This document shows, one piece after another, positions 53,887 to 63,722 of a DNA stretch of 64,000 nucleotides. The DNA comes from an uncultured Cellvibrio sp. Its GTDB lineage: Bacteria; Pseudomonadota; Gammaproteobacteria; Pseudomonadales; Cellvibrionaceae. The position numbers and the translations under genes were made by a program. The stretch is taken from NCBI GenBank assembly GCA_937958105.1, contig CALFXJ010000021.1:154301-218300 (forward strand), written 5' to 3'. Numbering within the stretch: the stretch's first letter is position 1; the number at the start of each line of letters is the position of its first letter. A model generated the notes under the pieces. It searched no databases and was not told the origin of the DNA. It saw only the letters and a list, made by a program, of their open reading frames with translations.

Positions 53887-54921
53887 TCAGGGATTGCGTA
53901 CTTTGTCGTTCACGGAGAGCGGACGATCAGCTTCCAGAACAAGGCCAAAGCTCATCTTCTCGAAGGTGCGGAACACCATCAGCAGACCAGCGCGCTCATC
54001 CGGCAGCTGCACCCGCTCGTTGGTCACTCGGTCACGCACCAGTTCACCGGTTTTGTAGATGGCCAGTACGTTACCTACCTGCAGGCCTTCGCGGTCACCG
54101 CGGTTCAGGATCACCACGTTCATCTTGCCGACCTGACTTACACCGCCTTCCACACCCAGGATCACACCTTCAATATCGGTGTCCGGAGCGCTGGGATAGA
54201 AGATGGAGTCCACAGAACGCTCTTCGTTGGGCAGCAGACGGTCGCCCATGCGGATCTCTTCCGTGCTACGGATAGCGCGAACGGTCGCGATATCATCTTT
54301 AACCGACTGGACGCTGACGGTACCAATGCTCTGGGCGTGGATACCCAGAAACTCTTTGGTTTCCGGATCAACATACTTGTCACCCTTGCGGAAGACACCG
54401 TAGTTCTTGATATTGCCGCTGAAATCACCACGGGCGTAGGCGGTATCGCCAGCACCGACCACAATCCGCTTCTCCGGTCCGGCCAGCATGTAAGGCGCAC
54501 TTTCCATATCGTCCAGGTCAAGGATGCGGCTGCGGGACAGAAAAGCATCGATGCGGTCCAGCGGGATCGCGGGGATGGCATCTTCGTTAGGCAGCACGCG
54601 GACACTCGGGCCGAGCTTGGCATCACCGGGCGCAAGGCGAACGGTACGGTCCAGGGTCAGACGAGGCTGGCCATCCAGATAAATCAGACGGATGACATCG
54701 CCGGGGTAGATAAGATGAGGGTTTTCAATCTGCGGATTAACGTGCCAGATTTCCGGCCACATCCAGGGAGTATTTAAGAAGGTGTTGGAGATATCCCACA
54801 GGGTATCGCCCTTTCTTACAGTGTATTCATCCGGGTGGTTATCACGTAATAACCCGCCCTGAGCCCAAGTCAACACACTCAGCAGTGACCCTGCGAGTAC
54901 CGCAATTATCATTTTTTTCAT
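53887..54921 (-). CDS. Secreted LysM-domain protein
   Basis: This 344-residue protein has a signal peptide (MKKMIIAVLAGSLLSVLTWA). A LysM peptidoglycan-binding module occupies about residues 32-80 (YTVRKGDTLWDISNTFLNTP and NPHLIYPGDVIRLIYL). The rest is a beta-rich region with FLSRSRILDLDDMESAPYML, GAGDTAYARG and RGDREGLQVGNVLAIYKTGE, like the Pseudomonas LysM protein located beside def-fmt. It probably binds the cell wall in the periplasm; catalytic residues are not evident. It is divergent from def. Confidence 0.93.
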   Translation of the reverse strand: MKKMIIAVLAGSLLSVLTWAQGGLLRDNHPDEYTVRKGDTLWDISNTFLNTPWMWPEIWHVNPQIENPHLIYPGDVIRLIYLDGQPRLTLDRTVRLAPGDAKLGPSVRVLPNEDAIPAIPLDRIDAFLSRSRILDLDDMESAPYMLAGPEKRIVVGAGDTAYARGDFSGNIKNYGVFRKGDKYVDPETKEFLGIHAQSIGTVSVQSVKDDIATVRAIRSTEEIRMGDRLLPNEERSVDSIFYPSAPDTDIEGVILGVEGGVSQVGKMNVVILNRGDREGLQVGNVLAIYKTGELVRDRVTNERVQLPDERAGLLMVFRTFEKMSFGLVLEADRPLSVNDKVRNP

Positions 54922-55230
54922 AGAAACCGATCCTGTTTTTTTCGGTCCTGGAAGGTAGCAGCGCCCACTGGCACAGTGTCGCCAAAAAGAAGGCTAGCAC
55001 AAATTTCCACAGCAATTTGCGTTACCTGTCGATGCGTCACCCTTGAACCCGGTAGCTGCGCCGCCATTTTTAACGTTGCACTTACAGTAAAGCAGGATTT
55101 CACCCTGCCGTTGACGTTATAATAGCGCAATCTACCGCCCGCCGGCTGACCTGCGTGTGCGGCATAAATGCTGTGCGATCATCATGTTAGCAGCGGTTAT
55201 TGTCTTTTTACTAGAAGTTTGTCACAAGCT
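54922..55230. promoter_or_regulatory. LysM/def divergent promoter region
   Basis: This 309-base gap contains a consensus-like -10 element TATAAT at 55118-55123 reading towards def, without a good -35 at standard spacing. No other structure is evident, and no gene is seen. Confidence 0.45.
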
Positions 55231-55737
55231 ATGGCGATATTAGAGATACTTGAATTTCCCGATCCACGCCTGCGGACAGTCGCGAAACCTGTCGCCGTGG
55301 TCGACGATCGTATCCGGCAACTGGTCGATAACATGTTCGAAACCATGTACGACGCCCCGGGCATCGGCCTGGCGGCCTCGCAGGTGAACGTGCATGAGCG
55401 TGTCATCGTTATCGACATCAGCGAGGATCGTTCCCAGCCGCTGGTGTTTATCAATCCCGAGATCACTGTGCTGGACGCTGAACTGCAGGAATACGACGAA
55501 GGATGCCTGTCGATCCCCGGCTTCTATGAGACCGTGGTACGACCCGGCCATGTGCGGGTCAGCGCACTGGATCGCGACGGCAATCCATTCACCATCGAGC
55601 CGGAAGGCCTGCTGGCAGTTTGTATCCAGCATGAGATCGACCATCTCAACGGTAAACTTTTTGTGGATTACGTATCGCCGATCAAACGCTCACGTATCCG
55701 CAAGAAACTCGAAAAGAAACATCGCGCCCAAGCCTGA
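55231..55737 (+). CDS. def: Peptide deformylase
   Basis: Def removes the formyl group from nascent proteins. ATG 55231 gives 168 residues. The three family motifs are intact: [20 protein letters not shown] (metal Cys) and [12 protein letters not shown] (HExxH). The longer in-frame start at 55168 lacks support. It is followed by a strong terminator that overlaps its stop region and precedes fmt by 51 bases, so partial read-through into fmt is likely. Both enzymes belong to the formyl-methionine cycle. Confidence 0.97.
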   Translation: MAILEILEFPDPRLRTVAKPVAVVDDRIRQLVDNMFETMYDAPGIGLAASQVNVHERVIVIDISEDRSQPLVFINPEITVLDAELQEYDEGCLSIPGFYETVVRPGHVRVSALDRDGNPFTIEPEGLLAVCIQHEIDHLNGKLFVDYVSPIKRSRIRKKLEKKHRAQA

Positions 55738-55759
55738 TCTAACCCATCAGGCTTTTTTC
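55731..55759 (+). terminator. Intrinsic terminator at the end of def
   Basis: AGCCTGAT (55731-55738, including the def stop codon) pairs perfectly with ATCAGGCT (55746-55753), followed by TTTTTT. It sits between def and fmt, so read-through or an internal promoter is needed for fmt. Confidence 0.88.
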
Positions 55760-55788
55760 TTCCTCCGGTTTCGGACGACCAGATATAC

Positions 55789-56778
55789 ATGACTGTAGCT
55801 TCCCATTCTCACGATTCCGCTGCCAGCCTGCGTATTGTCTTCGCCGGCACACCGGATTTTGCCGCTCATCATCTGCAGGCCCTGCTGGACAGCCGGCATC
55901 AGGTCATTGCGGTTTACTCACAACCGGATCGCCCGGCGGGACGCGGTAAGAAACTGACCGCCAGCCCGGTAAAGGCGCTGGCCCTGGAACATGCTATTCC
56001 GGTGTACCAGCCGGTATCCCTGAAGGACCCGGCCGCCCAGGCCGAACTGGCCGCTCTGCAGGCCGACATCATGGTGGTCGTAGCCTATGGGCTGTTGCTG
56101 CCTCAGGCAGTGCTCGATACCCCCCGGCTGGGCTGCATCAATGTTCATGCCTCGCTGCTGCCTCGCTGGCGCGGGGCCGCTCCCATCCAGCGCGCCATTG
56201 AGGCAGGAGATGACCGTACCGGGGTGACCATCATGCAGATGGACGTGGGATTAGACACGGGTGCGATGCTGGTCAAGAGCCAATGCCCGATTTTTCCCGA
56301 TGATACCGGCGGAATCCTGCACGATCGCCTGTTAACTATCGGAGCGCCAGCCCTTCTGGATGCGCTGGAGCAATTGGCGCGCGGCACGGCACAGCCCGAA
56401 GCCCAAGAGGACAGTTTGAGCTGCTATGCACCGAAACTGTTGAAAGAAGAAGCGCTGCTCGACTGGCGCCAACCGGCCGCCGTACTTGAGCGTAAGGTCC
56501 GCGCCTTCAACCCCTTTCCTGTCGCCTTTCTGCAGAAAGCCGGCAGTGAAGAGCGCATTCGTCTGTGGTCCAGTCAGGTGGTGGCAGGCAACAACAGCCA
56601 GCCCCCCGGCAGAATCATTGAAGTCAGTCCATCAGGCATCCGTGTCAGTTGCGGGGATAACAGTCTGCTGCTTCAGCAGGTACAGCTGCCCGGTAAAAAA
56701 CCCGTCTCCATCGAAGAGCTGCTGCGCGGTCATCCAGCGCTGTTCAGCGAGGGAGAGCAGCTGGAGCTACCCGTCTGA
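55789..56778 (+). CDS. fmt: Methionyl-tRNA formyltransferase
   Basis: Fmt transfers formyl from 10-formyl-THF to initiator Met-tRNA. It has 329 residues. Family motifs are LRIVFAGTPDFAAHHLQALL, QPDRPAGRGKKLTASPVKAL (tRNA loop), GCINVHASLLPRWRGAAPIQ (catalytic Asn/His region) and GVTIMQMDVGLDTGAML. Its stop overlaps the rsmB start (TGATG), so rsmB is coupled to it. It lies 51 bases after def and behind the def terminator. Confidence 0.97.
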   Translation: MTVASHSHDSAASLRIVFAGTPDFAAHHLQALLDSRHQVIAVYSQPDRPAGRGKKLTASPVKALALEHAIPVYQPVSLKDPAAQAELAALQADIMVVVAYGLLLPQAVLDTPRLGCINVHASLLPRWRGAAPIQRAIEAGDDRTGVTIMQMDVGLDTGAMLVKSQCPIFPDDTGGILHDRLLTIGAPALLDALEQLARGTAQPEAQEDSLSCYAPKLLKEEALLDWRQPAAVLERKVRAFNPFPVAFLQKAGSEERIRLWSSQVVAGNNSQPPGRIIEVSPSGIRVSCGDNSLLLQQVQLPGKKPVSIEELLRGHPALFSEGEQLELPV

Positions 56779-58097
56779 TGGCGCTCACTGCCCGTACAGC
56801 TGCAGCCCAGATCATTGGCCAGATCCTGCGCCAGCAGGGGTCACTGTCGAGCCTGTTACCCGCCACCCAAGCCAGACTGCCCGAGAGCGAACGTCCGTTT
56901 CTGCAGGAACTCTGTTTCGGCACCCTGCGCTGGCAGCCACGACTGGACACCTTTCTGCAACGCCTGCTCGATAAACCGCTGCGGGGTAAAGACAGCGATA
57001 TCCAGGCCCTGCTGTTACTGGGGCTGTACCAGCTGACCCAGATGCGCGTGCCCGACCATGCGGCCATCAGCGAAACGGTAGAAGCGGCACGTCCGTTAAA
57101 GAAGCCCTGGGCGACCAAGTTGATTAACGGGGTGCTGCGCCGCTTTCAGCGGGAGCGGGAAGAGCTGGAGCGCCAGCTGCAGACCCATCCAGCCTACGCC
57201 ACCAGTCACCCGACCTGGCTGCTCGACCAGCTCCAACGCGCCTGGCCGAACCAGATAGAACAGATAGTCGCGGCCAACAACGCACATCCGCCATTTACCC
57301 TGCGACTCAACACCCATAAGGTTGCGCGCGAGGCCTACCTTGCGGATCTCGCCACGCGCGATATTACTGTCCAACCCGCTCCCTACAGCCCGGTGGGACT
57401 GACCCTGGCACAGCCCCGGGACCCGCGCCAGCTGCCGCTGTTCGATGAGGGCTTGATCAGTGTGCAGGATGAAGCTGCTCAACTCAGCGCCGGCCTGCTG
57501 GAACTGGAAGCCGGCCAGCGTGTGCTGGATGCCTGTGCGGCACCGGGCGGCAAGACCGGTCACATCCTGGAAAGCGCCCCTGACCTGGAGGTCGTGGCGC
57601 TGGATGCTGACGAGCGGCGACTGGCCCGGGTTCGGGAAAACCTGACGCGCCTGAAGGTGACAGCCCGGATTCTGTGTGGCGATGCCAGCCAGCCCGCAGG
57701 CTGGTGGGACGGCCAGCCCTTCGACCGCATCCTGCTTGACGCCCCCTGCTCCGCCACCGGTATTATCCGTCGCCACCCGGATATCAAGGTCCTGCGCAAC
57801 CCCGCTGACATCACCAAGCTGGCGCAGCTGCAAGGCCAGCTGCTCGACAGCCTGTGGCCTCTGCTTAAACCCGGCGGTATCCTGCTGTACGCCACCTGTT
57901 CCGTCATGCCTGAAGAAAATACCCAGGTGGTCGAAGCATTCCTTAATCGACAGCCGGCCGCTACCTGTGATTTATTGGACGTTCCATGGGGCATCGCACA
58001 GCCCTGCGGCCGTCAACTGCTGCCCGGGGTAGATGGGCACGACGGGTTCTATTACGCGCGCCTGCGTAAACCCACACAGATCAGCGATAAGGTTTAA
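56778..58097 (+). CDS. rsmB: 16S rRNA m5C967 methyltransferase
   Basis: RsmB (Sun) methylates C967 of 16S rRNA. The 439-residue protein has an N-terminal NusB-like RNA-binding domain (ALTARTAAAQIIGQILRQQG, about residues 1-140) and a C-terminal Rossmann methyltransferase: LDACAAPGGKTGHILE (SAM site), FDRILLDAPCSATGIIRRHP (catalytic Cys and PCS) and YATCSVMPEENTQVVEAF (second Cys). Its start ATG overlaps the fmt stop by one base. It precedes trkA by 78 bases on the same strand. Confidence 0.96.
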   Translation: MALTARTAAAQIIGQILRQQGSLSSLLPATQARLPESERPFLQELCFGTLRWQPRLDTFLQRLLDKPLRGKDSDIQALLLLGLYQLTQMRVPDHAAISETVEAARPLKKPWATKLINGVLRRFQREREELERQLQTHPAYATSHPTWLLDQLQRAWPNQIEQIVAANNAHPPFTLRLNTHKVAREAYLADLATRDITVQPAPYSPVGLTLAQPRDPRQLPLFDEGLISVQDEAAQLSAGLLELEAGQRVLDACAAPGGKTGHILESAPDLEVVALDADERRLARVRENLTRLKVTARILCGDASQPAGWWDGQPFDRILLDAPCSATGIIRRHPDIKVLRNPADITKLAQLQGQLLDSLWPLLKPGGILLYATCSVMPEENTQVVEAFLNRQPAATCDLLDVPWGIAQPCGRQLLPGVDGHDGFYYARLRKPTQISDKV

Positions 58098-58175
58098 CAT
58101 CATGCGCATGGTCATCAGGCCTGGGGTTAAATGGCATGTGCAACGGTGGGTTTTATCCGTGAGTAAGGAAGGCCT

Positions 58176-59564
58176 ATGAAGATCATTATCCTTGGCGCCG
58201 GACAGGTAGGCGGCAGTCTTGCCGAGCACCTCGCCAGTGAAGCCAACGACATTACGGTAGTGGATACCGATGAGCTCCGGCTGCGCGAGCTGCGCGACCG
58301 GCTCGACATCGGGGTAATTACCGGCGAGGGCTCCCATCCGGATATCCTGATCCAGGCGGGCATAGAAGATGCGGACATGCTGATCGCGGTTACCAACAAC
58401 GATGAGATCAACATGATCGCCTGCCGCGTCGCTGACAGCCTGTTCCGCACGCCCACTAAGATCGCACGGGTTCGCTCCACCTCTTACCTCACTCACCGTG
58501 TTCTTTTTGAAAGCGGCGCCATCCCCATCGATGTATTGATCAGCCCGGAGCAGCTGGTGTCTGACTACATCTTCCGACTGATTGAAAACCCGGGTGCATT
58601 ACAGGTGCTGGATTTCGCCGACGGCAAGGTGCAGCTGGTGGCAGTCCGCGCCTACCACGGTGGGCCGCTGGTGGGGCAGGAGCTGAGCTATCTGCGCCAG
58701 CACATGCCTAACGTGAAGTCACGGGTAGCGGCCATTTATCGGCGAAATCGCGCCATTATGCCCACCGGTTCAACGGTGATCGAGGCAGATGATGAAGTTT
58801 TCTTCATTGCCGCCAAGGCGGATATCCGTGCGGTGATGAGCGAGCTGCGCCGTCTGGATGTGCCTTACAAGCGCCTTACTATCGCCGGCGGCGGCAACAT
58901 CGGCTACCGGCTGGCGAAGAAACTGGAAGGACGCTACAACGTCCGCATCATTGAGCATAACCTCGCCCGCTGTGCACGCCTCTCCGAAAACCTCGAGCGC
59001 GCCATTGTCCTGCACGGCAGCGGTACCGATCAGGATCTGCTGCTGGAAGAGAATATTGAAGACACTGATGTCTTTCTCGCCCTGACCAACGACGATGAAG
59101 CCAATATCATGTCGTCAATGCTGGCCAAACGGCTGGGCGCACGTAAGGTGATGACGCTGATCAACAACCCGGCTTATGTAGACCTGGTTCAGGGTGGCGA
59201 TATTGATATTGCTATCTCCCCCCAGACCACCACCATCGGCAGCCTGCTCACCCACGTGCGGCGCGGCGATATGGTGAATGTTCACTCACTGCGCCGCGGG
59301 GCGGCGGAGGCCATGGAGCTTATCGCCCACGGGGATGCCAAATCCTCGAAGGTGGTAGGACGGGCGCTGGAGGATATCGATCTGCCGGAAGGTGCCACCA
59401 TCGGCGCGCTGGTGCGCAATACGGCAGATGGCGGAGGAGAAGTCATCATCGCCAATGACGATGTGGTGGTGCAGTCCGGCGACCACGTGATTGTGTTCCT
59501 GCTGGATAAAAAGCACACTCGCGACATTGAGAAGCTGTTCCAGGTAGGCTTCACCTTTTTCTGA
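58176..59564 (+). CDS. trkA: Trk potassium uptake regulator TrkA
   Basis: TrkA is the cytoplasmic NAD(H)-binding subunit that gates the TrkH K+ channel. It has 462 residues with two RCK modules: [20 protein letters not shown] (residue 4 onward) and [23 protein letters not shown] [19 protein letters not shown] (about residue 233). Each Rossmann part is followed by a RCK-C domain. The ribosome site is AAGGAAGG. trkH lies 69 bases downstream, so the two are probably co-transcribed, unlike in Escherichia coli where they are apart. Confidence 0.97.
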   Translation: MKIIILGAGQVGGSLAEHLASEANDITVVDTDELRLRELRDRLDIGVITGEGSHPDILIQAGIEDADMLIAVTNNDEINMIACRVADSLFRTPTKIARVRSTSYLTHRVLFESGAIPIDVLISPEQLVSDYIFRLIENPGALQVLDFADGKVQLVAVRAYHGGPLVGQELSYLRQHMPNVKSRVAAIYRRNRAIMPTGSTVIEADDEVFFIAAKADIRAVMSELRRLDVPYKRLTIAGGGNIGYRLAKKLEGRYNVRIIEHNLARCARLSENLERAIVLHGSGTDQDLLLEENIEDTDVFLALTNDDEANIMSSMLAKRLGARKVMTLINNPAYVDLVQGGDIDIAISPQTTTIGSLLTHVRRGDMVNVHSLRRGAAEAMELIAHGDAKSSKVVGRALEDIDLPEGATIGALVRNTADGGGEVIIANDDVVVQSGDHVIVFLLDKKHTRDIEKLFQVGFTFF

Positions 59565-59633
59565 TTCTGAGGAGCCGCTGCAGATCCAGACCAGCGACTT
59601 ATATCCATTGTCTGTTGATGAACGACGTGTGAC

Positions 59634-61079
59634 ATGAATTTTGCCACCATTACCCGGGTGCTGGGCGTACTGCTCACTCTGTTCAGCCTGACGCTGCTGG
59701 TTCCTATCGCTATTTCCCTGTGGTTCGACGATCACAACTACCTGACATTTCTGCTGGCCTTTGCCATTACCTTTGCAGCTGGCCTCGGCCTCTGGCTGCC
59801 GGTGCGCGCCAGTAAAGCCGATCTGCGCACCCGGGACGGCTTTCTGGTGACAGCGCTCTTCTGGTCAGTATTGAGCACCTTCGGGGCGCTGCCGCTGATC
59901 CTCTCCGATGGCCTCAGCCTGTCGTTTACCGACGCCATGTTTGAAGCAGTCTCCGGGCTCACCACCACCGGCGCCACCGTCATCAGCGGGCTGGACCAGC
60001 TGCCGCCCTCCATCCTCTACTACCGCCATCAACTGCAGTGGTTTGGCGGGATCGGGATTATCGTGGTCGCGGTCGCGGTTCTGCCCATGCTGGGTATCGG
60101 AGGTATGCAGCTGTATCGCGCCGAAGCGCCGGGACCGGTCAAGGACAACAAGCTGACACCACGGATTACCGAAACCGCCAAAGCACTGTTCCTGATCTAT
60201 CTCGTGCTCACCCTGACCTGCGGTCTGGCCTACTGGGCGGCGGGAATGAACTGGTTTGAAGCCCTGTGTCATGCCTTTTCCACTGTCTCCAACGGCGGAT
60301 TTTCCACCCACGATCAGAGCATCCGTTACTTTCAAAGCGACGCTATCCTGCTGATCTGCTCCATCTTCGTCCTGATTTCCGGTGCAAACTTCGCCCTGCA
60401 CTTCTTCGTCTGGCGGGAGAAAAGTCTGCGCTACTACTTTGCGGATGCAGAATTTCGCTTCTACTTTGGCTGGATCATCGTAGGCACCCTGATCACCGTG
60501 GCTTATCTGGCGATCACCAACACCTACACTGCAAAGGACAGTCTGGTGATCGGATTTTTTAACCTGGCCTCCACACTCAGCACCGCCGGCTTCGCCGCCG
60601 ACTTTGTCGCCTGGCCGGCCTCACTCCCCTTCGCCCTGTTTATCCTCGCGTTTATGGGCGGCTGCGCCAGCTCCACGGGCGGCGGCATGAAGATGATCCG
60701 CGTCCTGCTGCTCTTCAAACAAGGTATCCGCGAGATCCATCGCCTGATCTTCCCCAATGCGGTTATCCCCATCAAGATCGGCCGTATCAACGTATCGGAT
60801 CGGGTAGTGGAAGCGGTCTGGGGATTCTTTGCGATGTATGTGGTGATGTACATCGTGATGTTTCAGCTGCTGATGATCAGTGGCCTGGATCTGGTTACCG
60901 CCTTCTCCGCCGTCGGTGCCTGCATCACCAACCTCGGCCCCGGCATGGGTGATGTAGCAGCTAACTACAGCAGCATCAATGCGCCCGCGAAATGGGTCCT
61001 GTGCTTCGCCATGCTGCTCGGCCGACTCGAGGTATTTACGTTGCTGGTGTTGTTCAGTCCGCTGTTCTGGCGGCGTTGA
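59634..61079 (+). CDS. trkH: Trk potassium uptake membrane protein TrkH
   Basis: TrkH is the inner-membrane K+ channel subunit. The 481-residue protein has four pore repeats; the selectivity-filter-like glycines are seen in GLTTTGATVISGL, TVSNGGFSTHDQS, ASTLSTAGFAADF and CITNLGPGMGDV. Many hydrophobic segments fit the family. The start ATG 59634 has only a weak ribosome site. After its stop there are 165 bases with no clear terminator before the type VI-like module. Confidence 0.96.
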   Translation: MNFATITRVLGVLLTLFSLTLLVPIAISLWFDDHNYLTFLLAFAITFAAGLGLWLPVRASKADLRTRDGFLVTALFWSVLSTFGALPLILSDGLSLSFTDAMFEAVSGLTTTGATVISGLDQLPPSILYYRHQLQWFGGIGIIVVAVAVLPMLGIGGMQLYRAEAPGPVKDNKLTPRITETAKALFLIYLVLTLTCGLAYWAAGMNWFEALCHAFSTVSNGGFSTHDQSIRYFQSDAILLICSIFVLISGANFALHFFVWREKSLRYYFADAEFRFYFGWIIVGTLITVAYLAITNTYTAKDSLVIGFFNLASTLSTAGFAADFVAWPASLPFALFILAFMGGCASSTGGGMKMIRVLLLFKQGIREIHRLIFPNAVIPIKIGRINVSDRVVEAVWGFFAMYVVMYIVMFQLLMISGLDLVTAFSAVGACITNLGPGMGDVAANYSSINAPAKWVLCFAMLLGRLEVFTLLVLFSPLFWRR

Positions 61080-61244
61080 TTCGCCGGATTAACGGAGCTT
61101 TTATCGAGCACCTCCGCGAGCACGGGCGGGGTTTAATAATGAAAAGGATGACGTTACTCACACCCCGCAATCGGTTAATCGCTGATAATCCCCAGCTATG
61201 TCATACACTGATCTGGCAAAAAACACGTTTTCAGGAAGTTCACC

Positions 61245-62330
61245 ATGAATGAAGGATCATCCGCAGTATCTCCCCGTCTTTATATTGCCGGTACCGGTTT
61301 AATTACATCGGTAGGACCCACTACCGCAGCAACTGTGCTGGCAGTTAGAGCAGGCAAAACCGGTTATCAGCAGTCGAATTATCTCAGCAAAAACGGCAAG
61401 CCCATTACCATGACCGAGGTTCCAGCGGAAGTATTTGACCTGTTGGAATATGAGCTCGAGGAGTGTGATTCTTACAATGCGCAGTACGATCACACCATAA
61501 AAATGGCGATCCTGGCCCTTGGCGAAGCCTGCCGCAGCCAATCCGTTGCGCAACCAATCCCGCTCATTCTGTCCATGCCGGAACAAGAATCAGGACCTTG
61601 TGTGCCGCTCGGTCTGTTGACACGCAATCTGGCCGAGCAGTGTTCACCGTTAGTCCATTCTGCATTAACACGGGCCTGCCACAGCGGCCGCGCGGCTGGC
61701 ATGGAGGCAATCGCATTTGCCTTTCGTTACCTGCTGGATAGTCACGACTACATCCTCGTAGGTGGAAGCGACTCCTTCTGCAGCAGGGAACGCCTGAAGA
61801 TATTGGACAATGCAAACCGCGCATTAACCAGCGAAACCGCCGACGGTTTTGCGCCGGGAGAAGGGGCTGCTTTTTTGTTACTGACACCAAACCCTGAGCT
61901 GGCTCTCGTGCGAGACAACAGCATCATCGCTCTTTACCCTCCCGGTCTGGCAGACGAACCAGGACACCTGTACAGCGAACAGCCCTATCGCGGCGATGGT
62001 CTGGATCAGGCATTCAAGAAAGCACTGGCGGACCATCCTGATAGCAGTATTCAAACAATTTACAGCAGCATGAACGGCGAAAATCACTGGGCCAAAGAAT
62101 ATGGCGTGGCTTTTTTGCGCAACAAATCCAAATTCGCTGATCCTATTCGAATGGAACACCCGGCAGATTGTCTGGGCGATTTAGGTGCGGCAACAGCGCC
62201 CGCGCTGATTATTCTGGCAGCGGACGATTTATGGCGAAAGCAGAAATCCTACAAACATCTTGTTTACAGCTCGTCGGATACTGCCAGGCGCGGTGCGCTA
62301 GTCGTTGAAAAAATTACCGTTAATCAATAA
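61245..62330 (+). CDS. Thiolase-fold (beta-ketoacyl synthase-like) protein of T6SS cargo module
   Basis: This 361-residue protein begins MNEGSSAVSPRLYIAGTGLI with a ketosynthase N-terminal look (ITSVGPTTAATVLAVRAGKT). An active-site-like Cys lies in SALTRACHSGRAAGMEA (about residue 145), followed by YILVGGSDSFCSRERLKIL. The His of the KAS HGTGT motif is absent: IYSSMNGENHWAKEYGVAF takes its place, and PADCLGDLGAATAPALI replaces the second His site. Such degenerate synthase-like proteins occur beside VgrG/PAAR/DUF2169 effector clusters. I infer a cargo or adaptor role rather than fatty-acid synthesis. The ribosome site is AGGAAG; it is followed at 30 bases by a DUF2235 gene. Confidence 0.85.
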   Translation: MNEGSSAVSPRLYIAGTGLITSVGPTTAATVLAVRAGKTGYQQSNYLSKNGKPITMTEVPAEVFDLLEYELEECDSYNAQYDHTIKMAILALGEACRSQSVAQPIPLILSMPEQESGPCVPLGLLTRNLAEQCSPLVHSALTRACHSGRAAGMEAIAFAFRYLLDSHDYILVGGSDSFCSRERLKILDNANRALTSETADGFAPGEGAAFLLLTPNPELALVRDNSIIALYPPGLADEPGHLYSEQPYRGDGLDQAFKKALADHPDSSIQTIYSSMNGENHWAKEYGVAFLRNKSKFADPIRMEHPADCLGDLGAATAPALIILAADDLWRKQKSYKHLVYSSSDTARRGALVVEKITVNQ

Positions 62331-62360
62331 GTCAAAAGTGTTAGAAACAGGGCTCAATCG

Positions 62361-63722
62361 ATGGAAATTGGTGAATCAGTAAAAACACCCGAACCAGAAA
62401 AACCGGAAGATCCGGTCGGTGATAAAAAACCCATCAAGGTACGCTGTGTATTGCTATTTGATGGGACTGGTAACAACAAAAAAAATATTGAGAGCAAAGA
62501 AGCCGGACTTCCTGCATATGAAAAAAGTAAAACTTTCTGGAGCAAATTAAAAGGCGGTAACGCCAGTTATGAAAACTGGTACACCAATATTGCGTCATTG
62601 GATACTTATACTGAAAAAGTTCCAGCAGAAGGATTTGACATTACTGTTAAAGTTTATACAGAGGGTCCCGGAACGCGGAACGATAAGACCGACAAACTGG
62701 GGGGTTATGCTATAGGAGTTGGGGAGGCTGGTGTAAAGAATAAGTGTTCTAAGGGGATAATGGAGGCTGTTGATGAAATCTTGAATAGCGAATTTGAAGG
62801 AGAGGAATTAAGTTCAACCAGCCACTATTTTGCGCAGCTGCACTTTGATGTATTCGGCTTCAGTCGTGGAGCAGCTATTGCCCGCTATGCCGTCTACAAA
62901 CTTTTACTGGAAGAAGATAAAACTATCAAAGACCAACTCCGACTCAGGGGGTTTCACGTTGCTGAGGCTAAGGTTCGCTTTGCTGGATTATTCGACACCG
63001 TCTCCTCTCACGGCATCAGTTTTCAGGACGATACGCGAAAACTGAAACTCAATGCTGTCAGCGAAGCTGATATGGTGGTGCAACTCGCCGCCGCAGATGA
63101 ATATCGAAAAAACTTTTCTCTAACCAACATCAAAAGCGCCGAGGAAAAAGGTATAGAGTATTTTATGCCAGGCGCTCATTCCGACATCGGTGGCAGCTAC
63201 CACGAGATCGGCCATGAAGGCAGCAACGAAGATTTTATTCTTTACCGAGGTGCCCCGGAGGCTGTAAAGCAGGACGCGCAACAGCTAGTCAACCAAGGCT
63301 GGTATTTATATACCCAATCCGAACAACAAATTGAGTATCACGAAATAGAAAATGATTTGGGGTTGGTTGTCAGCGCCTACACAAAAGGAAAGCGATCAGG
63401 AATCTCCAATGCCTATTGTCGTATTCCGCTTAAACTTATGGCGACATATGCAAAGCAACAGCAGGTGCCTATTAACCATGGAAAGTTAGAAGCAGATGCA
63501 GTAAAAGCAATTAATGATTATCCTGAGCTGGTCGAACTGGATCGAGATATATACAAATATATGGTAACCGACAGAGAAACCTATGACCCTTGTGCCCCCC
63601 TGTTAAAACAGGTTCGCAATAAACATTTGCATATGTCTGCAAAAGAAAAAATCGGTATGGCACCCAGGTTCGTGGGTAAAGGCGAAGCACGCAAACGAAG
63701 CCGGAGTGTCCATGAAGGTTAA
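62361..63722 (+). CDS. DUF2235 lipase, type VI secretion effector Tle1-like
   Basis: This 453-residue protein has the DUF2235 domain: VRCVLLFDGTGNNKKN, the nucleophile elbow FDVFGFSRGAAIARYAV (GxSxG, about residue 168), VRFAGLFDTVSSHGISF and the downstream FMPGAHSDIGGSYHEIGHEG (Asp). This is the Tle1 family of phospholipase A effectors delivered by T6SS into competitors' periplasm. No signal peptide is visible, as expected for an injected effector. It is AT-rich compared with upstream genes. The next gene overlaps its end by 11 bases and encodes a probable immunity lipoprotein. VgrG/PAAR carriers are not in this window. Confidence 0.93.
   Translation: MEIGESVKTPEPEKPEDPVGDKKPIKVRCVLLFDGTGNNKKNIESKEAGLPAYEKSKTFWSKLKGGNASYENWYTNIASLDTYTEKVPAEGFDITVKVYTEGPGTRNDKTDKLGGYAIGVGEAGVKNKCSKGIMEAVDEILNSEFEGEELSSTSHYFAQLHFDVFGFSRGAAIARYAVYKLLLEEDKTIKDQLRLRGFHVAEAKVRFAGLFDTVSSHGISFQDDTRKLKLNAVSEADMVVQLAAADEYRKNFSLTNIKSAEEKGIEYFMPGAHSDIGGSYHEIGHEGSNEDFILYRGAPEAVKQDAQQLVNQGWYLYTQSEQQIEYHEIENDLGLVVSAYTKGKRSGISNAYCRIPLKLMATYAKQQQVPINHGKLEADAVKAINDYPELVELDRDIYKYMVTDRETYDPCAPLLKQVRNKHLHMSAKEKIGMAPRFVGKGEARKRSRSVHEG

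Noticed and set aside
61139..61252. Possible 37-codon gene between trkH and the ketosynthase-like gene
   Set aside because: Starts with MKRMTLLTPRNRLIAD and overlaps the next start; no family and weak signals, so not called.
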